NCBI GenBank assembly: GCA_938083085.1
Contig: CALLKX010000003.1
Location: forward strand, 124,001 to 188,000
Origin: an uncultured bacterium
GTDB taxonomy: Bacteria; Planctomycetota; UBA1135; GCA-002686595
Direction of reading: 5' to 3'
Length of the DNA stretch: 64,000 nucleotides
The notes beneath the pieces were generated by a model. That model was not told the origin of the DNA and did no database searches. It was given only the letters and a program-made list of their open reading frames with translations. This document shows, one piece after another, positions 8,314 through 17,497 of this stretch (the first letter of the stretch is position 1; the number at the start of each line of letters is the position of its first letter). The translations under genes were made by a program, and so were the position numbers.

Positions 8314-9075
8314 ATGCTCCACCTCAAACCCTCCCTCCTGGCGCTGGCCCTCGTGGCCACGGCGTTCCTGCAAACGTCCGCTGCCGCCCAGGGGCCGGAT
8401 CAGGGCTCCCCATTCGTGGACGCCCCGCTGCCCTTCGAGGCGCTCAAGGCTGCCCCGGATTCCTCCTTCGACATCCTGGTGGCCTCCCTCGGGGTGTTCC
8501 TGCTGGTCCCCATCACGGCGGCGGCGTTCATGGCGCTCGCCCGGCTGCGGAACATGGAGGAGGCCCTGCAGGGGGAGCTCAAGCAGCTGCGGGAGGTCGT
8601 GGGAGCCTCGGATCGCGCTGGTGATGGTGCAGAGGGCGTCAAGATCTCCGAGGCGGTCCAGTCGCTTGCCAGCGCGCTCGAGACCCGGGGGGACGGGCAG
8701 TCGTCGAACGAGGCAGACCGGGTCATCGCCGCGCTCGGCGAGCTGCAGGCCGCCCAGGCAGCGAGCGCGAAGGCGCTTGCCGACCGACTGCAGGAGGCGC
8801 TCGTGGCCGTCGCGGCCAGCGGCGCAGGCCATGGCGCGCCGCACGAGGAGCTCCTCAGCCCGCTCGACGCGGCCCGCCTCTTCCTCGAGGAGCTCGGCTA
8901 CTCAGACGTGAAGATCGTGACCCCGCCCCAGGACCTGACTCCCGAGCTCCTCAGCGGAGGGGCGGTGATCGTGGAGGCGCGCCGTGAGGGCGCCACTCAC
9001 AAGGGCAAAGTCCTCTTCGAAGCCGGCGCTCCCGCCGACGCTCAGCTCAAAGGCGGTCACGGGATGTTCCCCTGA
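8314..9075 (+). CDS. Secreted/membrane-anchored coiled-coil protein, function unknown
   Basis: 253 residues from the ATG at 8314; earlier in-frame starts lack a signal peptide. Residues 1-25 form a signal peptide ending near A-A-A-Q. A single transmembrane helix (~50-75) follows, then a long Ala/Glu/Leu-rich helical region likely to be a coiled coil (~80-180). A compact C-terminal part reads LDAARLFLEELGYSDVKI. I do not recognise a family. It stands alone between the divergent antiporter and asnS, 55 bases before asnS. Confidence 0.6.
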   Translation: MLHLKPSLLALALVATAFLQTSAAAQGPDQGSPFVDAPLPFEALKAAPDSSFDILVASLGVFLLVPITAAAFMALARLRNMEEALQGELKQLREVVGASDRAGDGAEGVKISEAVQSLASALETRGDGQSSNEADRVIAALGELQAAQAASAKALADRLQEALVAVAASGAGHGAPHEELLSPLDAARLFLEELGYSDVKIVTPPQDLTPELLSGGAVIVEARREGATHKGKVLFEAGAPADAQLKGGHGMFP

Positions 9076-9130
9076 CCTCGCCGCCACCCCTGTCGACTCT
9101 CCTCCTCGCGCAACGCGACACCACAAGCTC

Positions 9131-10444
9131 ATGTCCGCACCTTCCATGCCCGTCGTCACGATCGAAGACCTCAGCCAGCACGTCGGCGCCACCGTCGAGC
9201 TCCGCGGCTGGGTCCACAATCGGACCTCGAAGGGGAAGCTCCACTTCGTGATCCTCCGGGACGGCACCGGCTTCGTGCAGTGCGTGCTGAAGAAGAACGT
9301 CGTGGGCGACGAGCTCTTCGAGGAGATCGGTCGCGCGAGCCAGGAGTCGAGCCTCACGCTCCAGGGCGAGGTCCGCGCGGACGACCGCGCGCCCGGCGGA
9401 TTCGAGATCTCCGTGGTGGGGGGCGAGGTCCTCCAGTCCGCCAGCGAGTACCCGATCTCCCCGAAGGAGCACGGCGCGGACTTCCTCCTGTCGCGCCGGC
9501 ACCTGTGGCTCCGCTCCAAGCGTCAGTGGGCGATCATCCGGATCCGCAGCGCCGTGGAGTTCGCCCTGCGCCGCTTCTTCGATGAGCGCGGCTTCCTGTG
9601 CGTCGACTCTCCCATCTTCACGCCGTCGGCCTGTGAGGGGACGAGCACGCTCTTCGAGGTGGACTACTTCGGGGACGAGAAGGCCTACCTGACCCAGTCC
9701 GGTCAGCTGTACGCCGAGGCTACCGCCATGGCCTTCGGCAAGGTCTACACCTTCGGCCCCACCTTCCGCGCCGAGAAGAGCAAGACGCGCCGCCACCTGA
9801 CCGAGTTCTGGATGCTCGAGCCCGAGATGGCGTACGCCACCCTCGAGGACGTGATCCAGCTCTCCGAGGACATGATCGTTGCCGTGGTCAAGGAGGTCCT
9901 CGAGCGCCGCCGTACGGAGCTTGAGGCCCTGGAGCGCGACATCTCCAAGCTCGAGGCCTGCACGGGCGGCTTCCCCAGGATCACGTACGACGACGCGTCC
10001 AAGATCCTGCTCGAGCACCCCGACTCCGAGTTCGTGGAGGGCGACGACTTCGGCGCGCCGGACGAGACGCTGCTCGCGGCCATGCACGACCAGCCGCTGG
10101 TCATCACGCACTACCCCAAGGACGTCAAGGCCTTCTACATGAAGGAGGCGCCGGACGACCCCACGCGCGTGCTCGCCATGGACGTCATCGGTCCGGAGGG
10201 CGCAGGCGAACTCATCGGCGGCAGCCAGCGCGAGGAGAACCTCGACGTGCTGCTCGAGGCCATCGCCAAGCACGAGCTCCCCATGGAGGAGTTCGAGTGG
10301 TACCTGGACCTTCGCCGCTTCGGCTCCGTGCCCCACGCCGGCTTCGGCCTCGGCCTCGAGCGCCTCGTGCGCTGGATCACGGGCATCGAGCATATCCGCG
10401 AGGCGTCACCGTTCCCGCGGATGATGACGCGCATCCGGCCCTGA
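9131..10444 (+). CDS. asnS: Asparagine--tRNA ligase
   Basis: 437 residues. The N-terminal OB-fold anticodon-binding domain (~8-110) begins with VELRGWVHNRTSKGKLHFV. A class II synthetase core follows: motif 2 FRAEKSKTRRHLTEFWM and motif 3 GFGLGLERLVRW close to the C-terminus. The E-F-W-M-L-E-P-E segment favours asparaginyl over aspartyl specificity. It charges tRNA-Asn with asparagine in the cytosol. The ATG at 9131 gives the usual N-terminus; longer in-frame starts add unrelated sequence from the upstream gene. Length fits the bacterial family (~430-470). Confidence 0.93.
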   Translation: MSAPSMPVVTIEDLSQHVGATVELRGWVHNRTSKGKLHFVILRDGTGFVQCVLKKNVVGDELFEEIGRASQESSLTLQGEVRADDRAPGGFEISVVGGEVLQSASEYPISPKEHGADFLLSRRHLWLRSKRQWAIIRIRSAVEFALRRFFDERGFLCVDSPIFTPSACEGTSTLFEVDYFGDEKAYLTQSGQLYAEATAMAFGKVYTFGPTFRAEKSKTRRHLTEFWMLEPEMAYATLEDVIQLSEDMIVAVVKEVLERRRTELEALERDISKLEACTGGFPRITYDDASKILLEHPDSEFVEGDDFGAPDETLLAAMHDQPLVITHYPKDVKAFYMKEAPDDPTRVLAMDVIGPEGAGELIGGSQREENLDVLLEAIAKHELPMEEFEWYLDLRRFGSVPHAGFGLGLERLVRWITGIEHIREASPFPRMMTRIRP

Positions 10445-10476
10445 GCGGGCGCGCGCCTGCTGCTTGTGGGCCGGCC

Positions 10477-10524
10477 GGGCCTGCCACACCGGGCCTGCCA
10501 CTGCGGGGCTGCCACTGCGGGGCT
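10477..10524 (+). repeat. 14-bp tandem repeat, about 3.4 copies
   Basis: Units at 10477-10490, 10491-10504, 10505-10518 and a partial unit at 10519-10524 follow the pattern GGGSCTGCCACWSC. It fills the gap between the convergent asnS and the hypothetical gene at 10528. It may act in termination or be replication-slippage debris. Confidence 0.7.
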
Positions 10525-10527
10525 CGC

Positions 10528-11430
10528 TCAGTCGGCCATCAGGATCGACTCAAGCCGGTCGGCTTCGGCCATCTGGTGGGCCCATGAGCCGTCCGGCCGG
10601 AAGCGCGGCACGGCGCCTTCGCCGGCCCCCTCGGTGATGGCCCCGTTGGCGGACCGCCACTCGGTCAGGGCGGCGGCCGCCCGGGTCATGGACTCCGCGG
10701 CGCGGGTCTTCGACCAGGCGAGGGTGGTGATCCGGTCCCAGGTCCTGGGGCTCTTGGCCTCATCGGGCGTCTCGGCGCGGAGCACGCTCAGCAGGAGCGC
10801 TGCGGCTCGCTGCCGAGCCGCACGAGAGCGCTCGTCCTCGGGAGCGACCATGCCCTCCTTCAGGGCCCTGCTCGCGCTGACGTCAATCCAGCCGACGTTG
10901 CCCTCCAGGACCACCGCGGCGCACTCGGTACGCACGGCGAGGACGGGGTGAGGATCCTCGCCCGCGGCGAGCTCGAGCAGGCGGTCTGTGACGTTGGCGA
11001 GGGTCGCGCGCCGATCTAGCGCGCGGGCGGCGACGACGTCTGCACCCAGGTCGCCGCGGACGTCGGTGGTGTGGCGAGCCTCGAGGCGCGTGAGCAGGAG
11101 CGCGGCGAGCTCGACCTCGGAGAGGGCGGCAGTCCCTGGGTCGAGGGGGGCGCGATCAAGCGCGGCGCCGAGGAGCACTGCGGCGCGGGTCGCGGTGGTG
11201 GGGTCGCCCTCCTCGAGCAGGCGCGCTAGCTGCGCGCACTCCGCCTCGCCCAGGCCAGCCTCGACGTGCTCGAGGGCGAAGTCAGGGAAGGCGGCGGCCG
11301 AGACGGTCTGCCAGGTCACCGCGTCGTCCGCCGTGCGTGTCCACGCGAGGGTCGTCGCGGCAGCGGCGCTGAGCAGGAGCGCCAGGTGCCCGAAGTGGAG
11401 GGACTGACGCTTGGGGGGGAGGGCGGACAT
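10528..11430 (-). CDS. Membrane-anchored helical protein, function unknown
   Basis: 300 residues. A hydrophobic segment at ~13-30 could be a signal anchor. The rest is Ala/Leu/Arg-rich and predicted mainly helical, with recurring acidic-basic helices resembling alpha-solenoid or HEAT-like packing, but no family motif is recognised. The ATG lies 3 bases after the stop of the SGNH hydrolase gene, so it is the second gene of that operon. Its role may be tied to the hydrolase, but nothing in the sequence shows how. Confidence 0.6.
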   Translation of the reverse strand: MSALPPKRQSLHFGHLALLLSAAAATTLAWTRTADDAVTWQTVSAAAFPDFALEHVEAGLGEAECAQLARLLEEGDPTTATRAAVLLGAALDRAPLDPGTAALSEVELAALLLTRLEARHTTDVRGDLGADVVAARALDRRATLANVTDRLLELAAGEDPHPVLAVRTECAAVVLEGNVGWIDVSASRALKEGMVAPEDERSRAARQRAAALLLSVLRAETPDEAKSPRTWDRITTLAWSKTRAAESMTRAAAALTEWRSANGAITEGAGEGAVPRFRPDGSWAHQMAEADRLESILMAD

Positions 11431-11433
11431 GGG

Positions 11434-12570
11434 TCAGATGAGCGAGCGGAGGATCGGCTCGAGGGCGTCAGCGTAGCGAACCATCCCGAGATCCGTGGGG
11501 TGTGACCCATCGACGGTCGCCTCGCCGTCCTCGCCCAGAAAGGGGGCGTCTTGAACATAGGTCAGGCCGCGGACGCCGGAGGCGGTGAGCTGGTCGAAGG
11601 CGGCGCGGAAGGCCGCGTGGTTGTCCGCGTGGTGTCGCGCCCGGCCCGGCAGGAAGCCTGCGTTCGCGTTGACCCGGTCCTCGACCATGACGATGGGGGT
11701 GCTTGGCCGCTTGGCCCGCAACGCCCGGACGAAGGGTTCGGTGCGCTCGGCCACCTGACGGGGGCCAAGGTTGGGGAGGCAGTCGAGGACGTAGGCGCTG
11801 GCGTCTACCTCGGCGAGCAGCGCGGCGAGCTCCATCTCGAGCCGCCCGTTGCCGCTGAAGCCGAGGTTCAGCACCGGCACGTCGAGGCGGCGACCGAGGA
11901 TGTTGACGAAGGACATCCCGGGGCGCGACGCGCACGCGCCGTGGGCGATGGACGTGCCGTAGTACACGAGGGGAGGGTCCTTCCTTGCGGCGACGGGCTC
12001 CAGCTCGACGCCGTCGGGGACGGCGATCCGCAACGCCTTCACGCCGTTATAGAGCGGGAGGTACAGCCGGTAAGTGCGAGGCTCGGGGGAGAGCCCCTTG
12101 AGCTCGGCGCTGTAGTCCTGCGCGCCAGGGCGAGGGCAGAAGACCCAGCGCCACGGCCCGTCACCTTCACGGGCGTAGAGGTCCACGCCGCTCACGCCCG
12201 TGGCGGGCATGTGCGGCATGTCGAGCTGGGCCTGTCGGAGCTCGACCTCGAAGCGCAGGGCCGGGGTGGCCGAGCGGAAGGTGACGAACATCCCGGAGCT
12301 GTCGGTGGAGAGTCGCCAGACCCGCTCACGGACGAGCTTCTTCGCCCGGGCAGGGAGGCGGTCGAACGGAGTCTCCACATCGCTCCAGCCGCGCCCCTCC
12401 AGGCCGAGGTCCTGGGCCGCGTACCGGGTCCACCCATCCGCCTTCGGCGCGGCGGGCTCTTGCATGGGCGCCGCGGCGGGCGCCGGGGCGCTGGAGGCGA
12501 GGCCGGGGCGCTGGCCCAGCACGGCGGCTCCGAGGCTGGCCGCGAGGAGTTCTCTGCGCGCGATGTTCAT
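11434..12570 (-). CDS. Exported SGNH/GDSL-family hydrolase
   Basis: 378 residues from the ATG at 12570. The N-terminus NIARRELLAASLGAAVLG carries a twin-arginine-like pair before a hydrophobic stretch, so export (possibly Tat) is likely. Residues ~60-195 form a beta-rich N-terminal domain typical of two-domain SGNH esterases. The catalytic domain shows Y-G-T-S207-I (nucleophile), a Gly/Asn block near 239-241, and D354-G-S-H357-P for the Asp-His pair. Such enzymes deacylate polysaccharides or lipids outside the cytoplasm. It is divergent from a sulfatase, which would suit sulfated or acylated glycan breakdown (inference). Confidence 0.85.
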   Translation of the reverse strand: MNIARRELLAASLGAAVLGQRPGLASSAPAPAAAPMQEPAAPKADGWTRYAAQDLGLEGRGWSDVETPFDRLPARAKKLVRERVWRLSTDSSGMFVTFRSATPALRFEVELRQAQLDMPHMPATGVSGVDLYAREGDGPWRWVFCPRPGAQDYSAELKGLSPEPRTYRLYLPLYNGVKALRIAVPDGVELEPVAARKDPPLVYYGTSIAHGACASRPGMSFVNILGRRLDVPVLNLGFSGNGRLEMELAALLAEVDASAYVLDCLPNLGPRQVAERTEPFVRALRAKRPSTPIVMVEDRVNANAGFLPGRARHHADNHAAFRAAFDQLTASGVRGLTYVQDAPFLGEDGEATVDGSHPTDLGMVRYADALEPILRSLI

Positions 12571-12576
12571 GGCTCC

Positions 12577-12582
12577 AGGGTA
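12577..12582 (-). promoter_or_regulatory. Putative -10 box (TACCCT) close to the SGNH hydrolase start
   Basis: On the minus strand TACCCT ends 6 bases before the ATG at 12570. The intervening GGAGCC could instead be read as a ribosome-binding-like sequence, so leaderless transcription is only one reading. Confidence 0.3.
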
Positions 12583-12635
12583 CGGTGCGTGACCCCCGCT
12601 CCCCAGGGAGCACCCCAACTGTCCGTGAGCACGCC

Positions 12636-14033
12636 ATGAGCAAGGTCCCGTCCCTCCTGATTCCCGCTGTGGCCCTCGTCGCGGGCTGTGTTGGCCCCGG
12701 CGCTCTGGTGGCCGAGGGGCCGGGGCCTGTCGCAGCGGGCCCCCCGAACGTGGTGCTCTTCTTCACGGACGACCAGGGCTACGGCGACCTTGGCTGCTTC
12801 GGCCACCCGACGATCGCGACGCCGCACATTGACGGGCTGGCGGCGGACGGCCTGAGGCTCACCCAGTTCTACGTGGCGAGCCCGGTCTGCTCGCCGTCCC
12901 GCGCGGCGCTGCTCACCGGGTGCTACCCCAAGCGGATCGGCATGGAACGGCACGTGGTGTTCCCTGCCGATCAGTGGGGGCTCAACCCGGACGAGGAGAC
13001 GCTGGCCGAGGTCCTCCGCGAGCGCGGCTTCGCCACGGGGTGCTTCGGCAAGTGGCACCTCGGCCACTGCGATGGGCTGCTGCCCACCGACCAAGGCTTT
13101 GACCGCTTCGCGGGGGTGCCGTACTCCAACGACATGGCGCAGTTCCACCGGAAGGCGGGCACGAAGTATCGCTTCCGCTTGCCCTGGATGGAGGGGAAGG
13201 AGGTCATCGAGTGGGAGCCGGACCAGGCGCAGCTCACGCGCCGGCAGACCGACGCGGCGCTCGAGTTCATCCACGAGGTGGGGGAGGACGAGCCGTTCTT
13301 CGCCTACGTCCCGTTCTCCATGCCGCACATTCCCATCTACGCGTCGCAGGACTTCGCCGGCGGGAGTCGTCGCGGGCTCTACGGCGACGTGATCGAGGAG
13401 ATCGACGCCAGCGTCGGCCGCGTCCTCGAGGCGCTCGACGCGCGCGGCCTCCGGGAGGACACCCTCGTGATCTTCACCTCCGATAACGGTCCCTGGCTGC
13501 CCTACGGCCTGCAGGGTGGATCGGCGGGTCTGTTGCGGGACGGCAAGGGGACGAACTGGGAGGGGGGGCAGCGGGTCCCCTGCGTCATGAGGTGGCCGGC
13601 CCGGCTGCCGGCAGGGGTGACCCTGCGGACGCCGATGAACACCATGGACCTGCTCCCGACGATCGCGGGCTGGACGGGCGCCTCACTCCCCGCGTCTGAG
13701 ATTGACGGTGTGGATGTGGGTGCTGCCCTCGAGGGTGATCCCGCGGCCGCAGCGGCGCTGGAGGAGCGCCCCTTCGTCTACTTCGCCTCGAGGGGAGCTC
13801 TGGCCGGCGTCCGACGGGGGCCGTGGAAGCTGAAGCTCCCTGAGGGCATGCTCTTCGACGTCGAGCGCGATCCCTCGGAGACCAACGACATGGCGGCCAA
13901 GGAGCCGGCGCTCCTTGCCGAGCTCCAAGTTCTCGCCACCGAACTCGCGGGCGAGATCGAGGGGGGCGCGCGGCCTCGGCGTGAGGGGGCGCTGCGGGTC
14001 TTCGACCCGGAGCGGCCCGACCCGCCTCGCTAG
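12636..14033 (+). CDS. Arylsulfatase-type sulfatase, probable lipoprotein
   Basis: 465 residues from the ATG at 12636. The N-terminus ends in a lipobox L-V-A-G-C18, so it is probably lipid-anchored outside the inner membrane. Alkaline-phosphatase superfamily sulfatase features: T-D45-D46-Q metal site and the maturation motif C85-S-P-S-R, where Cys becomes formylglycine. KWHLG follows, and an FTSDNG metal block appears later. It hydrolyses sulfate esters; the natural substrate, perhaps a sulfated polysaccharide, is unknown. The TAG stop lies in CTAG, which serves as the stop on both strands for this and the convergent DUF4388 gene. Confidence 0.9.
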   Translation: MSKVPSLLIPAVALVAGCVGPGALVAEGPGPVAAGPPNVVLFFTDDQGYGDLGCFGHPTIATPHIDGLAADGLRLTQFYVASPVCSPSRAALLTGCYPKRIGMERHVVFPADQWGLNPDEETLAEVLRERGFATGCFGKWHLGHCDGLLPTDQGFDRFAGVPYSNDMAQFHRKAGTKYRFRLPWMEGKEVIEWEPDQAQLTRRQTDAALEFIHEVGEDEPFFAYVPFSMPHIPIYASQDFAGGSRRGLYGDVIEEIDASVGRVLEALDARGLREDTLVIFTSDNGPWLPYGLQGGSAGLLRDGKGTNWEGGQRVPCVMRWPARLPAGVTLRTPMNTMDLLPTIAGWTGASLPASEIDGVDVGAALEGDPAAAAALEERPFVYFASRGALAGVRRGPWKLKLPEGMLFDVERDPSETNDMAAKEPALLAELQVLATELAGEIEGGARPRREGALRVFDPERPDPPR

Positions 14034-17000
14034 CGGCCCGTGATCGTGCGCTTGGTGTTGGGCGGCAAGAAGGCGCGCAGGCCCAACTTGTCGGAGATCC
14101 ACAGGACCGGCGGGTCCCCTTTGATCGAGGGCGCCTCCCATGCCACGTAGGCCCAGCTGCCTTCCCGGCGGATGAGGAACGGCTCGTTCTCGTGGTCGTC
14201 CTCGCTGATCCGGTACCAGCCGTCCTCAACCTTGATGGACCAGCCGGTCCCATCTGCTGTGGTGCTGCGGAGGGCGGAGGTCCCGCTCGCGGTGGGGCGC
14301 TGGACGGTGAAGAGCCCCTCGAATCCGTGCTGAAGCGAGTCATCGACGTCGCTGGAGGCTCCGGCAGGGGTGAACTCCGGCCTGAGGCTCGAGGTCCACG
14401 ACGCCACCATCTCGTTCCCGAGCAGGAGCTTGGCCTCGTCTCCAATCACGACGGGCCCAGACACCGGCTTGGAGTTGAGCTCGAGGGGGCCGCGGAGCGT
14501 CCCCTCCTCGGGGTTCAAGAGCCAGGCGCAGCCGCTCTCCGTGATGAAGAGTTGGCTGCCCTGGAGGCCGGGCATGGTCACGGGACGTCGGGCGATCCCC
14601 GAGACGTCATTGATGTCCAGCTGCCAACGCATCTCGCCTCCCCAGGCCATGCGCGCGATCGCGCCCGTGCGATCGCAGACGATGTACTCGCCGGTCGTTC
14701 CGTCGCCGATCGGAGCGGGGATCGCGTCCACGCGGCCCCCGTTGACATCAAAATGGACCGCAGGCGATCGTGACAGGGCCACATCGAGGTCCTGTGGACC
14801 GCGGACACTCATCTTGCGCGAGTCAAAGCCCTCAAGCTCGAAGTGGAGCGTCCAGACGTCCGCGAAGGTGCCCTCGAGGGCGAAGGGCGTCACGAATTGA
14901 CCTTGGTCATTGTGGTCCTCCCCGTGGCGCTTCACCGTGACCCGGACACCTGGCGGCGTGGTCTTGATCTTCCAGGGAAGCATGATGCGCTCCGCATCTT
15001 CAAAGGTCCCATCGAGGATCTCGAGAGCGAAGATGTGGTCACCTCGGGCCGCGGCGTCACGCGCTCGGTCTGCCGCATCGAGCTTGCGCCGCGTGAAGGC
15101 GACCTCCTTCTCGAGGACCCGTCGGACCTTGCCCGCAGGATCATTCTCCAGGATCTGCTCGTAGTGGTTGAGGGCGTCACCGAAGCGCGACTCTGCGAGC
15201 GCGTCGTGGGCGAGCGCGAGGAGCGCGTCGTTCTCCTTGAGGATCCGCGCATGCTCCGCTTCGAGGCGGTCGACAGAGCGGACCCTCTCCCGGTTGATGA
15301 CCTCTTCAGTCAGGATCGCGAGCTCTGACTGGAAGCCGTCGAGCATCGGGGCGGTGAGCTCGTCCTCGGTGAGGGCGTCCTGGAGGGCCTCGATGCTCCC
15401 GGCCACCTGCTTCTCGACGGTGATCTGCCGCGGGGCGTGGATCGTGGGTGGGCCGAGGGAGGTGATCTGTGCCTTGAGCCGCTCTGTGATCGCGCCGAGG
15501 ATCTCGGTGCCGCTTCGCCAGGGGCGGCTGAGCACCCGGAGGACGGGCGGGTCAGGCAGGACTCGGTACATGTCGAGTGCGACGAGAAGCTCGCCCTCCA
15601 CCGCCTCTCGGCGGGCGCGGTCGAAGGTGGCGTCCCACTCCTCGGTGAGGAGCGACTCCTCCTTGCGGAGCTGGTCCTCCAGCTTCATGCGCAGGTCCAG
15701 GACCTCGACCGAGAGGTCGGTGCGGAAGCGCCCATCCAACCGTTCGAGCGCATCGCCGGGGCGGTTGAGCATGCTGCCGATGGTCTCGATCTCCACGCGC
15801 CGCTCTTCGCTAGCGCGGAGCTTGGTGACCCCCATGGTGACCATGGTGATTAGAACCGCACCCGCGACGGCCGCCTGCTGACGCACCTTCTTGGAGCGAG
15901 TGGAGCGACGCCGCGCTCGGGTCAGGAGCTCGCGAGCCTCGCGGTTCCGAGGGTCGAGGTCGAGGAGGGAGCGCAGCGGAGTGAGCAGCCGGTCCGCGTG
16001 CCCTTGGGCGAGCATGTCGGTGCAGGCGGTCAGGATCCACGGGGCCGCGTCGGGGACTCGACCGGCGCCGAGCAGGCCGAGCCCGAGCTCGAGGCGCTCC
16101 GAGACCAGGGCGGGCTGGAGGTGGGCCGCGATGGCGAGGGCGGGGCCGCTGCACACGGGGGAGTGGTGATCCCGCAGGTCCCGCGCGAGATCGAGGGCCT
16201 CGCGGGGCTCCATGCCGCAGGCATCGCCCTCGTCACGGAGGCGGGCCGCGGACAGGTGCAGGCGTACGATCCTGTCGCCCGGGCTGATTCGGTGAGCCTC
16301 GGTCCAGTGCACGACGGCATGGGACGGGCTATCAAGGGTGGCGTCGATCCGGCGCAGGAGGGTCCGGACGTCTCGCATCTGCATCGTCCGCAGGGTCGAG
16401 ATCAAGCGGCCGGCGAGCCACTCGTTGGTCAGGGCATCCGCGTCAGCCGGAAACAGCGGGCCAGGGGAGCCGTCGCGGCACCACACGGCGAGGCGGCTGG
16501 CGGCGCGCGAGAACTCCGTACGCTGCATCTCCTGCAGGGCGACGTGAAGCTGCTCGATCGGGTGAGCGAAGCGGAGGCCGCCCCCGCTGATGCCCTTGAG
16601 CAGGCCGAGCTGGACCTGGCGCAGGGGCTGGGCCAGGCGATCGGCGATCTCCTGGATGGTGGAGGAGCCATCGCACTGCTGCTGAAGATCCACGGGCATC
16701 TGCCCGAGGTCTTGCTGGGAGGTGATGCAGGGGGTGTTGGCTCGATGCGGGAGCCTTGGCGAGTTGGCGAGCTCGACCTCGTCAGCGATGCGCGCGTACT
16801 CAAGGAGCAGGAACTCGACCTGGGTGGGTGAGCAGTGCACGCGGACCTTCTGGTGCTCCGTGGGGGCGAGGACCGTGGTGCGTTCGCCGATGCTCCCGGG
16901 GTTGAACCTGAAGTGCACTCCCCCGCCGTCTAGAAGCTCGTACAGCGTTTCCAGGCGACCGGCCTTGGCGATGGGCTCGAGGCGCTCGACGGTGGTCTCG

Positions 17001-17221
17001 TACGTCGGGTCGTCTGCCCACGCATCTCTTGCTCGAACGGCCCAAGTGCTCGGGTCCTCGTCCGGGTCCGGCAGGAGCCACGCCTTGCCCTCCTCGATTC
17101 CGAGGACCGCGCGCTGTGACCCGGCCGCCGTCAGCGTGAGGATGCCCTCCTTCTGGCCGCGTGCCAGACCCTGGAGTAGCTCCGCGAGACCAATGCCTCG
17201 TACGTCACCTTGGAAGCTCAT
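14030..17221 (-). CDS. DUF4388 (PATAN) multidomain membrane protein with PEGA-like and propeller regions
   Basis: 1063 residues. The N-terminus (FQGDVRGIGLAELLQGLARG) is a DUF4388/PATAN start, a domain tied to signalling and often found with response regulators. A mostly helical middle includes 'RARRRSTRSKKVRQQ' just before one transmembrane helix (~443-462). Long charged helices (~480-720) are likely coiled coil. Residues ~747-817 resemble a PEGA domain (TTPPGVRVTV then beta strands). From ~820 to the end, repeated beta strands with G-D/T-x patterns suggest a PQQ-like propeller. The topology implies a cytosolic DUF4388 and an outside propeller. No neighbour shows a partner. Confidence 0.7.
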   Translation of the reverse strand: MSFQGDVRGIGLAELLQGLARGQKEGILTLTAAGSQRAVLGIEEGKAWLLPDPDEDPSTWAVRARDAWADDPTYETTVERLEPIAKAGRLETLYELLDGGGVHFRFNPGSIGERTTVLAPTEHQKVRVHCSPTQVEFLLLEYARIADEVELANSPRLPHRANTPCITSQQDLGQMPVDLQQQCDGSSTIQEIADRLAQPLRQVQLGLLKGISGGGLRFAHPIEQLHVALQEMQRTEFSRAASRLAVWCRDGSPGPLFPADADALTNEWLAGRLISTLRTMQMRDVRTLLRRIDATLDSPSHAVVHWTEAHRISPGDRIVRLHLSAARLRDEGDACGMEPREALDLARDLRDHHSPVCSGPALAIAAHLQPALVSERLELGLGLLGAGRVPDAAPWILTACTDMLAQGHADRLLTPLRSLLDLDPRNREARELLTRARRRSTRSKKVRQQAAVAGAVLITMVTMGVTKLRASEERRVEIETIGSMLNRPGDALERLDGRFRTDLSVEVLDLRMKLEDQLRKEESLLTEEWDATFDRARREAVEGELLVALDMYRVLPDPPVLRVLSRPWRSGTEILGAITERLKAQITSLGPPTIHAPRQITVEKQVAGSIEALQDALTEDELTAPMLDGFQSELAILTEEVINRERVRSVDRLEAEHARILKENDALLALAHDALAESRFGDALNHYEQILENDPAGKVRRVLEKEVAFTRRKLDAADRARDAAARGDHIFALEILDGTFEDAERIMLPWKIKTTPPGVRVTVKRHGEDHNDQGQFVTPFALEGTFADVWTLHFELEGFDSRKMSVRGPQDLDVALSRSPAVHFDVNGGRVDAIPAPIGDGTTGEYIVCDRTGAIARMAWGGEMRWQLDINDVSGIARRPVTMPGLQGSQLFITESGCAWLLNPEEGTLRGPLELNSKPVSGPVVIGDEAKLLLGNEMVASWTSSLRPEFTPAGASSDVDDSLQHGFEGLFTVQRPTASGTSALRSTTADGTGWSIKVEDGWYRISEDDHENEPFLIRREGSWAYVAWEAPSIKGDPPVLWISDKLGLRAFLPPNTKRTITGR

Positions 17222-17342
17222 GAATCAGTCGCGTGTGCTGTGGCAGTTCGGCATGGGATCGGGATGACGGATTCCGACGTCGTCCAGCCTGCCTTTCGTC
17301 TACTGGGCCGCGACTCCTGTAGCCGAGGGGCACGCTGCTGAC

Positions 17343-17354
17343 GGAAACGTTTTC
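17343..17354. promoter_or_regulatory. AAACGTTT-centred palindrome (possible operator)
   Basis: GGAAACGTTTTC is a 12-base inverted repeat with one G-T mismatch, an AT-rich island in GC-rich DNA. It lies 122 bases upstream of the DUF4388 start. An AACGTT centre is seen in LacI/GalR-type operators, but no such regulator is encoded nearby. The rest of 17222-17497 shows no gene. Confidence 0.25.
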
Positions 17355-17497
17355 TGCCCGTCGATTCCCCTCGCTTGGCCCGTTCGGTGCCCGGCGTCCG
17401 GGTGCGTCGTCCCGCTCCGGGAACGCCGGCGACCTCATGACCTGGCTCCCTTCCGGCTTGAATACCGGGCTCATGGCCGTGCCCTCTACCGGATCCT

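Noticed and set aside
12567-13328. Minus-strand 253-residue frame opposite the sulfatase
   Set aside because: Composition of a shadow frame, with the plus-strand sulfatase motifs fully convincing.
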